Assembly: GCA_026214975.1 (NCBI GenBank)
Contig: CM047815.1
Span: forward strand, 59,217,852-59,281,851
Reading direction: 5' to 3'
Length of the DNA stretch: 64,000 nucleotides
From: Gentiana macrophylla
Lineage: Eukaryota; Streptophyta; Magnoliopsida; Gentianales; Gentianaceae
Positions 34,840 through 46,600 of the stretch are shown here, piece after piece; the first letter of the stretch is position 1, and each line of letters opens with the position of its first letter. The position numbers and the translations under genes were made by a program. The notes under the pieces are model-generated. The model did not search any database. It saw nothing but the letters and a program-made list of their open reading frames with translations, and was not told the origin of the DNA.

Positions 34840-36649
34840 TGTTAGGAAATCACTAGTTTAACGCAGCGGAATTTAAAATTTTGATTTCCTTTTCTAGATC
34901 GTTCTTCGTTTAATGCAATAAACACGTTAAGTAGTTTGACGGTTATACCTCAGATGATCTATAAGATCGTCGCTTTGACCGCCAACGGAGAGTAGTTCAA
35001 TGCGCAAGCCGTCCACGCGTCCGGCCTCTATCGCTAATCCACACGAACCCTCTCGGAATCCTCCTTGGCTCTTTATCGAAAAACTCCGGCCGCTAGACCG
35101 GACCTTTTCTTCCTCACGGACTCACTATGGAGAGCTCTCTTTTTACACAAGAATTATGAACTCTTGCAATTGTGATGTACAAAAGAGCTTGACACCCACT
35201 TCCTTTTATAGAGGAGGTGGCGCCCATATGAAGTGTGGAGGAGAAGAAAACCTTTTCCAATAAAATAAGGAAAATCAATTAGATTGATTTATCTCTTTAA
35301 TTATAATTTATTTTGCCAATATCCTATATTGATTATAATTATCTTATTACCATAAATCCATTTTTCAAAATCAATTAATATCTTATATTAATATTATGGC
35401 AATCTTTATTAATTAAAGTGCACAATCCAAGTGTATCTCATACACTCAAAGTGGCGCCCCATTAGTCAACTAATTGACTACCGGAATATTCTTTAATTAA
35501 TATAATTTGTATATAATTAATATCTTGTATTTTATTTATTCATAATAAATAAATACTACCATATTAATTTACCACTATAACCTTTATAGTCTGAGATAAA
35601 CTTTCCTTATCACGGTCATCAACTATAACCGCATTTTAATCCGACTCGATGTTCATATGTGTGTGACCCGATAGGCTTCGAATATGTTGGCCGTAGACAC
35701 AAAGTGCAATTTACTAAAATGCCCTTCATACCTAACGATCACGGGATAGCGTCTAGCAACACACGTGACCCCGAATTATCGGAAGAGTCAAAAGCAATGA
35801 CTACTACCTTTCATGTGAAGCGATTACCATGTAACTTACAATCCTATCATTTGTAATAATATCCATACGATCATATCTCTCAAGTGTCAATACATTGACG
35901 ATCGTATCTTATAATCTGGATATCTTGCTCTCTCGGAATAACACATTTACTCCCACTTTGCAAAGATTCTCGAGAGCTAGACATTCCTTATAAGAAGGCC
36001 ATTTCGGATATTCGATCCCAATCATAGGATACGCGATTCCCGGAGACCAATCATGTATACTCTGCATGCTTCAATATCATACCCAATCACTACCGCATGA
36101 TCGCCCCGTGGTTCGGAGAAATCTCAATAGTGTCAAAGCATGACAATCCACACCGTGAAGCCATGAAGACTCGGTCAAAGGATAATTACACAACCGCCAC
36201 ATAGTGTGACACTTAATGTAAGTGGGTCGATCCTAACGTCACGCATTCCCAATACACGTCCACGTCATACCCAAGTGTCCCTACACTTCGATAGACAAGA
36301 TCTATCCCTACCTTCTAAAAGATAGAAGACATCCAATACGTGCTAGTCGATTATACTATCAATGTCCCATTTGATAATACATAAGACTAGAGACATTTAA
36401 GTACCAACCTTGTTATAGTGATTAGAGATCTCATCAACCATAATCACTATCATGGTTTCTCTATCACAGATTGATACTAGGGACGTTACTATATATATAC
36501 AACAAATAAAATGAAGATAAACAATATATAATGACATAAGTGCTTTTATTAATCATAATAAAGTTATTACATGAACTAAATAGACTGTAAATGACCCAAC
36601 CCGGTCGGATCCGGTCCAACCCGATTGGGTTTAGGACACCTTTCCAACA
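34840..36649 (-). repeat. Copia-A LTR 3 (5' LTR of unit B)
   Basis: 1810 bp, followed on the right by the target duplication CCAAA (36650-36654). Its right half carries more substitutions relative to LTR 1 and LTR 2 than its AT-rich left half. Confidence 0.93.
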
Positions 36650-37151
36650 CCAAATTCACAGCAGCTCAGAAAAATCGCCATAACTTGAGTTGTAGAGTTC
36701 CGATTGATGTGATTCAAATTGAATTGGAAAGATCGTTTCTTCATCTACAACTCTCATTCATAAGTCTTCTCCAGATAATGCCTCTAAGATGGATCAAATG
36801 TCCGTTGAAGATAGGCTACGGTATAAACACTAAGGACAATTGATCCGTTTGACTTGTTAGCTTCAGGCACACTCTCCTAGCCCTCAAAAGACGTGTTTAG
36901 GCTCAACACGTGTCGTCCATCGGGGTCTTGGTCAACCTAAAATCCTGCAATACAACACCAAAATACCAAGTGTAAACCCGACACGACGCTCCGGTTACTA
37001 TAACCGGTACAAAACTAATCAAAACACGATATTTTATATAATAATTACTATCTACATAATTGGATGAAACAAAGCAAATAATGACTCAAATTGATACGAG
37101 AACATCAATAAATGCATGAGAAATAGGGATAAAACATCGTGAAATGCATCA

Positions 37152-37249
37152 ACTAGTTGACTCACATCAGTATTGAAATATCGGAGATGAGTATTAGGCT
37201 GAGAAATTTCGGGATATTCATGCTCAGAAAATCGTATAGATCAGTTTGG
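37152..37249 (+). pseudogene. Captured gene: start of coding exon
   Basis: ATG at 37187 begins MSIRLRNFGIFMLRKSYRS, a basic N-terminus that leads directly into the membrane segment found at 48984 once the LARD element and its duplication (TTTGG/TTTGC) are removed. The N-terminus resembles that of plant At5g17910-like proteins as I remember them. Upstream 37152-37186 is leader. Confidence 0.65.
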
Positions 37250-37732
37250 TGTAAGAAATACAAATTAATTGTGGCCATTAATTGCACTTTAATTATGGCC
37301 CGATTTATTATCATCTTTCATTAATGAGATTATTTATTATGATCTTTTATTAATGCCTTGATTTTGTCATCTCCCTGTAACACACTATATCGGTTAACAT
37401 TGGTTTATTTACTATAGTTAAATGTAATTTCCTTGATGGGTGGAAATTAACCGCGGTTTACTAAAATTGAAATTGGGTCACCGGTCTAGCCTATATAAGC
37501 CTGTGATACCTTCATTCTAAGGCATCCTGAAAGGAATAGATCAGAAGACTCAATGAGCACCACACTTTTCTTTATTCATTTCGGTAGTTATATTTCAGCA
37601 TGAAGATGGAGGCTTGAACATGAGATGGAGATATAACAGTGTTCAACATACATGATAAATCTGAATAATGATGGATATAGGTACGTTCCTTTCTGTTGTG
37701 CGTATTTTGTTGTATATTCTGATATTGGATTC

Positions 37733-37910
37733 TGTTAAGCCAGATTTTAGGATGTACTTTTGGCTAGTTTGACCGTGATTAATTGTAATGATTGTACCGA
37801 ATATTCTTAAACGTGATTAGCGACGTGATTAGTGGGCATAGCCAATCAATAGTTTTATATATATTGAGACTGTTTGTAATGAAAACCCAAGGGAAAATCA
37901 ATTCCTCACA
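37733..37910 (+). repeat. Copia-3 5' LTR
   Basis: 178 bp, TGTTAAGCC to ATTCCTCACA, immediately followed by the primer site TGGTATCAGAGCC (37911-37923). Confidence 0.93.
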
Positions 37911-37989
37911 TGGTATCAGAGCCATTACTACACAATAAACTCTAATTTTTTATTTTCCTTTTTCCAAATACTCTCTGCTCTTCCCACGA

Positions 37990-38676
37990 TTGTCTTTCTT
38001 GGCAGAAGACGGGAACATCGAATTCATGTCTCCATTTTATCTCAGCTCCGGTGACCAACCCGGAAATTTGATTACTCACATAATCTTGCAAGGAGATAAT
38101 GGATCGAAAGGTAAGGCTGATGATCGGCGCTATAAATCGAAATTATATTGCACCCACTGTAAAAAATCTGGCCATGAGCACAACACGTGTTTCAAACTCC
38201 ATGAATATCCAGATTGGTGGGATGAACGGCCTCGAGGTGGTACCGGACAGCAAGGTGTAGATCGTAGCAAGGCTGGAAATGCTCATGGGAAGGCTTGCAA
38301 CGTCCGTGCCTACGCTGTCCATGGCAGCAGCCTGACCATCGGTATTTCGACGGCGGGGGACGGCGGTTCTGGTGGCGGGAGTGCTTCCTTGGATGACTTA
38401 AACCCCCAGCAAATTCAAACTTTGCTGAATATGGTAAATCACCATCAAAATGATCAAATGCTTGGTGAGTCTGTTCCTCTATTTTGGATTCTTGATACGG
38501 GTGCTTCTCACCATGTTACCGGAACCGCTTCATGTTTAATAAATTTGGAAGATATTGAAGCATGTCCAGTGGGACTACCCGATGGTGAACATGTCCTGGC
38601 TACTAAGATAGGTCGTGTGAAACTCGCCGGTGGGTTAATTTTGGAACATGTTTTATTTGTACCTAAATTATGGTGA
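37990..38676 (+). pseudogene. gag-pol: Copia-3 gag-protease with internally deleted gag
   Basis: A 228-codon open frame. The first 37 residues (MSPFYLSSGDQPGN and following) are the copia gag N-terminus, but after LQGDN the capsid core is missing and the frame passes within about 15 residues to KLYCTHCKKSGHEHNTCF, a complete C-x2-C-x4-H-x4-C knuckle. FWILDTGASHHVTG (38482-38523) is the protease site. Because the frame is kept across the deletion, this could be an in-frame deletion derivative. It ends at a stop after FVPKLW. Confidence 0.85.
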
Positions 38677-40257
38677 AATTTAATATCGGTGTCGAAATTA
38701 ATAGACTACTCTAAATGTTTTGTCCAATTCACCGACTCTTTATGTGCCATATAGGACCAACGTTCAGGGTGCCTGATTGGAGCAGGTGAACGAAAGGATG
38801 GGCTCTACTACTATCGACGGATACCTACAGTGTGTGCAGTGACAGTTCCAAAGATCAGTGAGTTTGAGTTGTGGCATCGACGAATGGGGCATCCTTCGGA
38901 TAAAATTGTCAAAATGGTACCCGCTATTATTTCCAGTAGTGCAAGAAAAACTTTAAATAATGCTTGTGATGTTTGTCCACACGCAAAACAAACCCGAGAT
39001 AGTTTCCCTAATAGTGATAGTCGAGCCAATCGAATCTTTGAATTAATTCATTGTGATTTGTGGGGTCCATATAGGACACCGTCCTCAGGTGGTGCACACT
39101 ATTTTTTGACTTTGGTTGATGACTTTTCCAGGGCTGTTTGGGTATATTTATTACATTCTAAAACCGAGGTATCTAAAGTCTTTCGATCTTTTTTTGCCAT
39201 GATCGAACGCCAATTTGATGTGACTGTTAAAATAGTAAGAAGTGACAATGGCACCGAATTTAAGTTCATGCTGCCATACTTTGACGAACATGGAATTGTT
39301 TTTCAAACTTCTTGTGTGGGTACTTCACAACAAAACGGAAGGGTTGAGCGAAAACATCAACATATTTTGAACGTAGGACGTGCCTTAATGTTCCAGGGTA
39401 ATCTTCCGGTTTCTTTTTGGGGCGGAATGCATGCTTGGTGATGTCTACTTAATTAATCGTACTCCTTCACAGTTATTGAACAATAAAACCCGGTACAAGA
39501 TTCTTTTTGGAAAGCACCATGTTTTGATGAATTAAGAGTATTTGGGTCGTTATGTTACGCTCATAATCAAAAGTCAAAATGGGATAAATTCGCTCCTCGC
39601 AGTAGAAAATGTGTGTTTGTCAGTTACCCTAATGGAAAAAGGGTTGGAAGTTATATGATCTTGAGACGGGTGAAATTTTTGTGTCCCGAGATGTTAAGTT
39701 TTATGAAAACGAGTTTCCTTTTGCCAACGATCCCTACAAAAGTGGCGTGTCCACAACCTCCTCGGCACCTAGTGACCATATGGAAGTCACAGCCAAAATT
39801 TTTGATGACTTGGACAGCACGTTAGTGACCGGAGAGGGTGACCATCATAATGAGGATGTTGGAGATATTGTTGCACCTACTAATGATGCGAGTGAAGCTG
39901 TTAATCAACCAGCTGAGCCCGCTGCACAGTCAGCTACTACACATGTGACCAAGAACGCCTTGGGGTGTGGTTTGCAAGAGAAGCGTCCACCCGGCTGGCA
40001 TCATGATTACGTCACACACACTGTACAAACTTTGAGACCATCCCACACTTCACCGTCTCCTTCCGGCTTCACAGGTACACCTTATCCTATAGCTCATTTC
40101 GTGAATTGATAAATTTTCTTTGCGACACCGTATATTTATTGCAGCTGTAACTGCGGGTCTTGAGCCACGCACTTTTAATGAGGCTATGAAAAATTCCGGT
40201 TGGATGGAGGCTATGTAGACGGAAATCCAGGCCTTAGAGGCTAACAAAACGCAGGTT
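38677..40257 (+). pseudogene. pol: Copia-3 GAG-pre-integrase and integrase
   Basis: FELWHRRMGHPSDKIVKMV (38860), CDVCPHAKQTRDSF, then FLTLVDDFSRAVWVYLLHSK (first Asp), KIVRSDNGTEFKF (second Asp) and SQQNGRVERKHQHILNVGR (Glu) in a 203-codon frame (38830-39441). All three catalytic residues and the H/C zinc residues are present. A frameshift near 39430 and another near 39650 break the C-terminal part (LRVFGSLCYAH, CVFVSYPNGK), after which a Ser/Thr/Pro-rich linker follows in a new frame (39681-40109). Confidence 0.88.
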
Positions 40258-41661
40258 ATGGAAAAATTACCTCCGGGAAAGACGCCACTTGGTTGCAAAT
40301 GGGTCTATAAAATCAAGTATCGGGCTAATGGGATAGTGGAGCATCTCAAGGCTCGCCTTGTTATTTTCGGCAATCGGCAGGTCGAAGGAATTGACTACAC
40401 CGAGACGTTTGCTCCGGTGGCAAAGATGGTAACTGTACGCACTTTCTTAGCTGTAGCAGCTGCGAAAAATTGGGAACTACATCAAATGGACGTCCATAAT
40501 GCCTTCCTTCATGGTGGTCTTGATGAGGAAGTATATATGAAACTTCCACCCGGCTTTACGGTTCACCAACCGGGTTTGGTCTGTCGTCTCAAAAAGTCGT
40601 TATATGGCTTGCGTCAAGCCCCACGGTGTTGGTTTGCTAAATTGGCTGCTTCATTGACACGATATGGTTTTATTCGGTCATACTCAGATTATTCACTTTT
40701 TACCCTTCGCCAAGGTCCGATTCAGCTCAATGTGCTTGTTTATATTGATGATCTCATTATTTCGGGGAATGATTCTTCCACGGTTGCAGCCTTTCAGAAA
40801 TATTTGCATACATGCTTTCACATGAAAGATTTGGGCATTTTGAAGTACTTTCTTTGTATTAAAGTTGCCCGGAGTTTGGAGGGAATCTTGTTGTGCCAGC
40901 GAAAATACACACTTGACGGTATTGCAGACGCCGGTTTGTTCGGTGCTAAACCTGCTAGTTTCCTCATTGAACAAAATCACAACTTGACTTGTGCTCAAGG
41001 ACCAATAATTGGTGCCCCAGAGCGGTACCGGCGTCTCGTGGGCCGTCTCATTTACCTCTCTTTCACACGACCTGACTTAGCATATGCGGTACACATCTTG
41101 GTCCAGTTTATGCACCAACCTCGCCAAGAGCATTGGGATGCCGCTCTTCGCGTTGTGCGCTACTTGAAGGGTTGCCCGGGTCAAGGAATTATTTTACGAG
41201 CGGATAGTTACCTATCCTTGACGGGCTGGTGTGATTCTGATTGAGCTAGTTTCCCCCTCACGCGGCGCTCACTTACCGACTGGATAGGATTTCTTGGCGA
41301 TTCTCCGATCTCCTGGAAAACCAAGAAACAACATACGGTCTGTCGTTCATCTGCCGAAGCAAAATATCGCTCAATGGCAGCTGCTACCTCGGAATTAAAG
41401 TGGCTTAAGGCGTTGCTTGGTAGTCTGGGAGTCCCACATCCTCGTCCGATGCGTTTACTTTGCGACAGTCAATCCACCTTGCATATTGCACAGAATCCAG
41501 TATTTCATGAGCGCACAAAGCACATCGTAGTAGATTGTCATTATGTCTGTGATGCTATCCAAGATGGTGTCATCCGTACGGGTCATATGCCCACAGCCGA
41601 GCAACTCGCTGACATCTTCACTAAGGCGTTAGGCAAACAACAAATTTTTTCACTTTCTTAG
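40258..41661 (+). pseudogene. pol: Copia-3 reverse transcriptase and RNase H
   Basis: A 328-codon frame (40258-41244): GCKWVYKIKYRANG, QMDVHNAFLHGGLDEEVYMK, KKSLYGLRQAPRCWFAK, VLVYIDDLIISGND (catalytic YIDD, 40735-40770) and FTRPDLAYAVHILVQF. It stops (TGA) at 41242-41244 inside RNase H; the same frame then continues with [40 protein letters not shown] and ADIFTKALG to 41661. Apart from this one stop the 1.4 kb is uninterrupted, so the element is young compared with its hosts. Confidence 0.9.
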
Positions 41662-41689
41662 CAAGTTGGGCATTTGTGACCTCCATGCT

Positions 41690-41881
41690 CCAACTTGAGG
41701 GGGGGTATTAAGCCAGATTTTAGGATGTATTTTTGGCTAGTTTGACTGTGATTAATTGTAATGATTGTACCGAATATTCTTAGACGTGATTAGCGACGTG
41801 ATTAGTGGGCATAGCCAATCAATAGTTGTATATATTGAGACTGTTTATAATGAAAACCCAAGGGAAAATCAATTCCTCACA
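41690..41881 (+). repeat. Copia-3 polypurine tract and 3' LTR
   Basis: CAACTTGAGGGGGGG (about 41691-41705) is the polypurine tract; the LTR follows at 41706-41881, starting TATTAAGCC (terminal G changed to A) and ending CCTCACA. Target duplication GATTC follows. Confidence 0.9.
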
Positions 41882-41893
41882 GATTCTAACATG

Positions 41894-41905
41894 TGGTATC
41901 GGAGC
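41894..41905 (+). promoter_or_regulatory. LARD primer-binding site
   Basis: TGGTATCGGAGC, two bases after the 5' LTR. It is the same copia initiator-Met-type site as in Copia-2, which places the LARD in the copia sphere despite its lack of genes. Confidence 0.8.
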
Positions 41906-42304
41906 TAGCCTATAATCTATGTTATTCGATATATGTTGTATTGTTCGTTTATCCGGATGTTTTGTTGAATTTTTTTTATTGCGTAATTAGATCAAATGTG
42001 TTTGCCTTAATCACCTAATTATGTAATGCTCCCATCGTGTAGTAGCATTCTCGGCGCTTAACTTATATCAACGCCTGTGAACATCATGACCTTACCGTTT
42101 TTTCCACCTTTTTTTTCTTAAACATTATTTTGGGCTCCCATTTTTATCTAAGAGTCACAAATCGGTTCCGGTTTGTGTCGCTGGTGCAACACTTCACATC
42201 TTTCCTTTTTTGTGACATATACGGCTATTCATTCAGTGTTTATGGTCAAGAAATGGTATCTTTTATGATGGGGTGGCAACATTCTTAGGTAGCCTTTTGA
42301 CAAG

Positions 42305-43686
42305 TGTTGGTCCCAGAGAAGGGTAGAACTAAAGTCAGAGGGGGGGTGAATGACTATAGTGGAGTTTCAAAAAAATCTCTTGTATTTAAAAGCTTTTGGG
42401 CAGCGGATAAGTCCCTTCTTAAAATGTTATTTCAAAGTAGAATATGAAATCACATATATAGAGTATGCAATGAAATAAAGTGATGTAAAGTAAATTGCTG
42501 AAAGTAAATAGACACAAAGGTTTATAGTGGTTCAGGGTGGTGTAATCCCTTAATCCACTCTTCTCCTGTGATGATTGGAGGAATTCACTATTGTTTTCAC
42601 AGATACAATAGCACGATTTTCCTTGGCTACACATGATTCACAATCTGCAAGACTATCACTTTCTGGCTTCAAAAGCTTCAGTGACTCAGTCTCTATCACT
42701 TCTCCTTGAGAACAAATCTTTCAACAGCTATCACAATGGTTGCAACTCCTTCTCAGATTCCTCTGATTCAATTGCCTCAGTTGATGTGAATTGGATTCAC
42801 AGACTTGTGATCAATCTCAGTGCTTGATATGGAATTTGAGCTCTGATTTACGAGTTGATCTCTGGGATGTCTCTTTTAAATCTGAGATAGAAGGCTTTTC
42901 AAATTGACAGAGCTTTTGCTTGTTTCTTATCAGATTCAATCGTTGTTTTTCTTGTCTGTCAATGCCTTCTATTTATAGCCTTGATAATCCTTGATTTGAA
43001 TTTCCATCCGTTGGCTATTTAATGTGGAGAATAATCTTTGATTTAATTCTATATTCCCCCTTAATTATATTCTCCTTGATTTCAGTGATCGGATTTTTTC
43101 TTCAAACGTTTATCAGAAAATCCGTCCTTGATTGAGCCTCAATTGATTGTGCATTTAATGCTCGATCTTCATCTTTTGAAATCTGAATGAGTAAAGTTTA
43201 CTTGGCCGTTCCCTGAACGGTTAAGTGATCCTTCTAACTTAGCTGTTTATGTCTTCCTTCACTGCTTTGTTTTTTACTCAGTCGGTAGTCAGTTTACTTT
43301 GCTGGTTTACTGCTTTGTTATTCTCTTTGATCTTTCTGGTACTTCTTGTACTTCACTGATCCTTGATTTGGGTGAGATCGGTGTACACCATATTTGACAA
43401 TGTAATTCATCATATGAATTATAACTTAGACTTATCCAAGGTCATCACAGACTTCCTTGGTTATAAGTCAGACCATAATGTCTTCATGCTTCTCTGCTGG
43501 TACTTGGCTGGCTTCACTTTGCCGAATATTTGTTTTACTTCGCCGTCCTACCAACTAGTATAATACTTGTCTGACTCAACTTATACAACATGTCAGACTC
43601 TAAGTAAAGACGAATTCTAACTTATTTCAGACTTGCTGTAACAGCTAGTATGACCATCATCAAAACATAATGAAATGTTCCTAACA
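42305..43686 (-). mobile_element. Copia solo LTR (SIRE-like) within the LARD
   Basis: 1382 bp from TGTTGGTCC to TTCCTAACA with a perfect 5-bp duplication ACAAG (42300-42304 and 43687-43691). On the minus strand it starts TGTTAGGAACATTTCATT and continues TTTTGATGATGGTC, a common beginning of SIRE/Maximus-type LTRs as I recall; AGAGGGGGGGTGAATGA near the left end fits the same type. No internal genes remain. Confidence 0.85.
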
Positions 43687-43691
43687 ACAAG

Positions 43692-46600
43692 ATTGGAATT
43701 AAAGGTGAAACATTTAGGTAACTGATGTTCTTTTAATTAAGGGGTTTAACAAGAAATTAAACATAGGTGCAAATATGTGTTCTGTGGGCTTAGATTTCAA
43801 AATAATATTAGTAATAATATCATTACCCACGTTGGCTAACCATGTATTTTTTAGATTTTTTTTCCTATTAATTAAATATACGTCAATATGAAGTGTAAAT
43901 ATGTATGTGAACCCTGTTCTTGTAATTGTTTGATTAACTGTATACATTAATCTTTCGTTTTGTAGTTAAAAGTATTATTTGCAATTTATTCCCTTTTAAT
44001 TAAATAATTCATCGCCAAGGATCGTCAATTCATCGCTAAGGATCGGAGAGGATCGCCATATTATCGCTAAGGATAATTAATGATCGCCAATTGATCGCCA
44101 ATTGTACTATATAAGGAACAAACTTTCGCTAATATACTAAATAAGGAAGAAACTTTCGCTAATGTACTATATAAACTTATCTCCCTAAAAAGGAAAATTA
44201 TTTATTTAGGAAACAAAACTTTGAGATCGTACTAATTAAATAATTTTCCCTTTTATGTATCTTACAGGGTACGTACTTTTTTCTTTTTGTTTTTCTTAGA
44301 AAGATTATATTAATCAAATTTTTTATGTTGCTTCTATCATATTGGATATGTCAATCAAAATGTGATAAATTATTAGATTTTGTGACAAATCACATCAGGT
44401 GATATTGATCTATTAGTCTTCCATTTAAGTTTTTCTTATTTGCTCTTGTACGCGTAGTAAGTACATAATTTGTGGATGAAGACTATAATAATCAAAATGG
44501 GATGTGTCACATGTAATAATATATCACATTTATGTATAATGATGCATAAAAGATCATTCATATATCGTTACACAATTACCTTAAAGTCATTGGTATTTCC
44601 TATGAACATTAACAATATTAAATTGTTACATTGTGCATTTTCTTTGCATATTTTGTTTTCTGGAACGACGTATGTCACAAATATAGTATTTAATCACATT
44701 TAATTAGTGATTAAATTATCTTCCATAAAGAAATTCAATCACATTTCTTTTTCGGGTTGTGCCATAATAGAATAGTCACATAGGGACGAAATGATTGAAT
44801 ATTATAAAATACATGTATTTGACTATGTTAACTTGGCGTCAAATCTATAATTTAATCACATTTCGATAGTAATTAAAAATGTGGCACATTAAGGAATCAA
44901 TCACATATTTGTGAAGGGACCATATATGGTTCTAATGGTCGGATCATATGAAGTTACAACATGTCATATAGAAATTGCCTTTATGAATGGATAATGTGCA
45001 ACATTATGTAATATGTCTTATGGCTTTATCAATTGTTTGAGTTTATACAAAGCAACTTATATAACTGATAAATAATAATTGATCGTATTATAATTATCGA
45101 TTTAATTATGACATATTTACTTTGCAATAAATTTGTGTGGCAATAGACATGTACTTTTGGACCACATTTATTAGAATTGTGTCTTTTTTTTGGACCGCAT
45201 CTTAAGTATTCCATGAGTATATAGCTTATAGATTTTTGTCTAGAACGACAAAATTATCAAAAAATCGGGATAGAATGAAACTGTAATTTAATAAGGTCAA
45301 AAGTAACAATTATAAAGTAACAAATATGAAGTAACAAATGTGGAATAGAGTAAATATGAAGTAACAATTGTGAAACACAAAGTAACATTAACACGTGAAG
45401 TAAAATTTTTAAAGTAACAATTGTGATTTTTGTCCTTTATAATCATGAAAATCTTACTTTTGTCCTTCCAGACCCATTTATTAACTTTTTTGTCCTTGTG
45501 GCCCCTTCCCCCTATAACTTAATTACATTTTTGTCAGTGATTATGTAATGACATTACTTTTGATTCATTTTGATGAGTGGTTGAAATGAATTTATAACAT
45601 TTTGTTGGCATTTGTATATTTTAGATAATGTCAATATTTTGATTATAGTATCAAATGTTATGTCTAGCTAAAGCAATCTGACGTTTTGATGCATTAAGGT
45701 TTTAATCACATGTAGTTTAGTGATTAAATAAATATGTTATTGACATTTAAATGTTATAATGATGCCTTGGGCACGTATAGTTGTCAACCTGATTGAAAAT
45801 GATAATTCAGCATTGTAATTCGTCACATGATGATAATTTTGGGTATCATGTCACATGATGACACTCGGTCATACACTCATGAAAGCCAAAGCGTCCCAGG
45901 TGTTTGACGAGTATGATATTTAGTCATATTTAGTTTGATGATCAATAGTGGCATATACTTTTTAGTTTCATTATGTCACATTAAGGTTCCCTGTTTTACA
46001 CTCGAGAAAACCAAAGCATCTTTAGTGTTCAACGAGAATAAAATTTTATCACATATTTTAAGTGATTAAATAGTGACATATGTCAATCACATTTTGATTT
46101 GTGATTACAATGTTTGTTATTTTAGGCAATTAATTTATAGATGGTTATCCGGCCCCAAAGGGAGGTGACTATTTATAAGATTAATTGAGATAAAATGATA
46201 GATTAAATATCTAGCGGAGTATTTACCTATTTGCCCAAAGATATAGGTGATTATTCTTGGTCATTTTGACTCATTTATATATTAGTTTTGTCATTTGGAT
46301 AGTAAATTCTATGCAGGATGTGCGGCATTTGCCCAAAGGAAGATCTTGAATTTACTTCATGAATTGACATTTGTCGATTCGGGGCTTCATAGCTTATGGT
46401 ATGTTTTTGGTTTGCTTAACACACACCTTTATCTATAAAATAAACTGATGACATGATTGAAGTGAATGTGTACAAATTGACTGAGATATATACATAATTC
46501 TAGACATGTCCTTTTTGAATGATATGAGATATTTTGTCTCATCTTTGTAATTAATTTTATACCCTTAATTGATATTGTTGAAGTTTGTAAGGTTGACACA

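Larger units (their letters stand above)
19556..36649 (-). mobile_element. Tandem Ty1/copia array: LTR-internal-LTR-internal-LTR (Copia-A)
   Basis: Three LTRs of 1810-1816 bp (19556-21367, 27176-28991, 34840-36649) alternate with two homologous internal regions (5808 and 5848 bp), all minus-oriented. The perfect target duplication CCAAA flanks only the outer ends (19551-19555 and 36650-36654). Each internal region has its own primer site and polypurine tract. The layout is that of one insertion expanded by unequal LTR recombination, or of a recombined tandem cDNA. Both gene sets are full of small indels. Confidence 0.95.
18389..37151. mobile_element. Solo-LTR-like element (about 1.66 kb) split by the copia array
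   Basis: Runs TGTCCAATC (18389) to GAAATGCATCA (37151), with CTAG-containing flanks (TCTAG left, ACTAG right) as a probable imperfect target duplication offset by one base. Removing the copia array and its duplication gives about 1.66 kb without coding potential. GGCGCGCGYCA words recur near 19450-19550, and GTCGTATCCATGAGGA near 18440 parallels GTCGATCCCACAGAGA in the solo LTR at 54338. I take it as a solo LTR, probably minus-oriented (TGATGCATTTCACGATG start), but the exact ends are uncertain. Confidence 0.55.
37733..41881 (+). mobile_element. Short-LTR Ty1/copia element (Copia-3), nearly complete
   Basis: 4149 bp, LTRs of 178 and 176 bp (about 3-4% different), perfect target duplication GATTC (37728-37732 and 41882-41886). 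It sits five bases before the end of the LARD 5' LTR. The pol domains are largely readable, but gag has a large internal deletion. Confidence 0.95.
37250..41891 (+). repeat. LARD 5' LTR, split by Copia-3
   Basis: TGTAAGAAATAC (37250) to GGATTC (37732), then Copia-3 and its duplicated GATTC, then TAACA (41887-41891). It contains CTATATAAGC (37491-37500) as a likely TATA region. The intact 3' LTR differs at roughly 5% of positions. Confidence 0.9.

Noticed and set aside
43363..43563. 66-codon frame within the LARD region
   Set aside because: Lies in the solo LTR at 42305-43686; no domain, and composition is non-coding.
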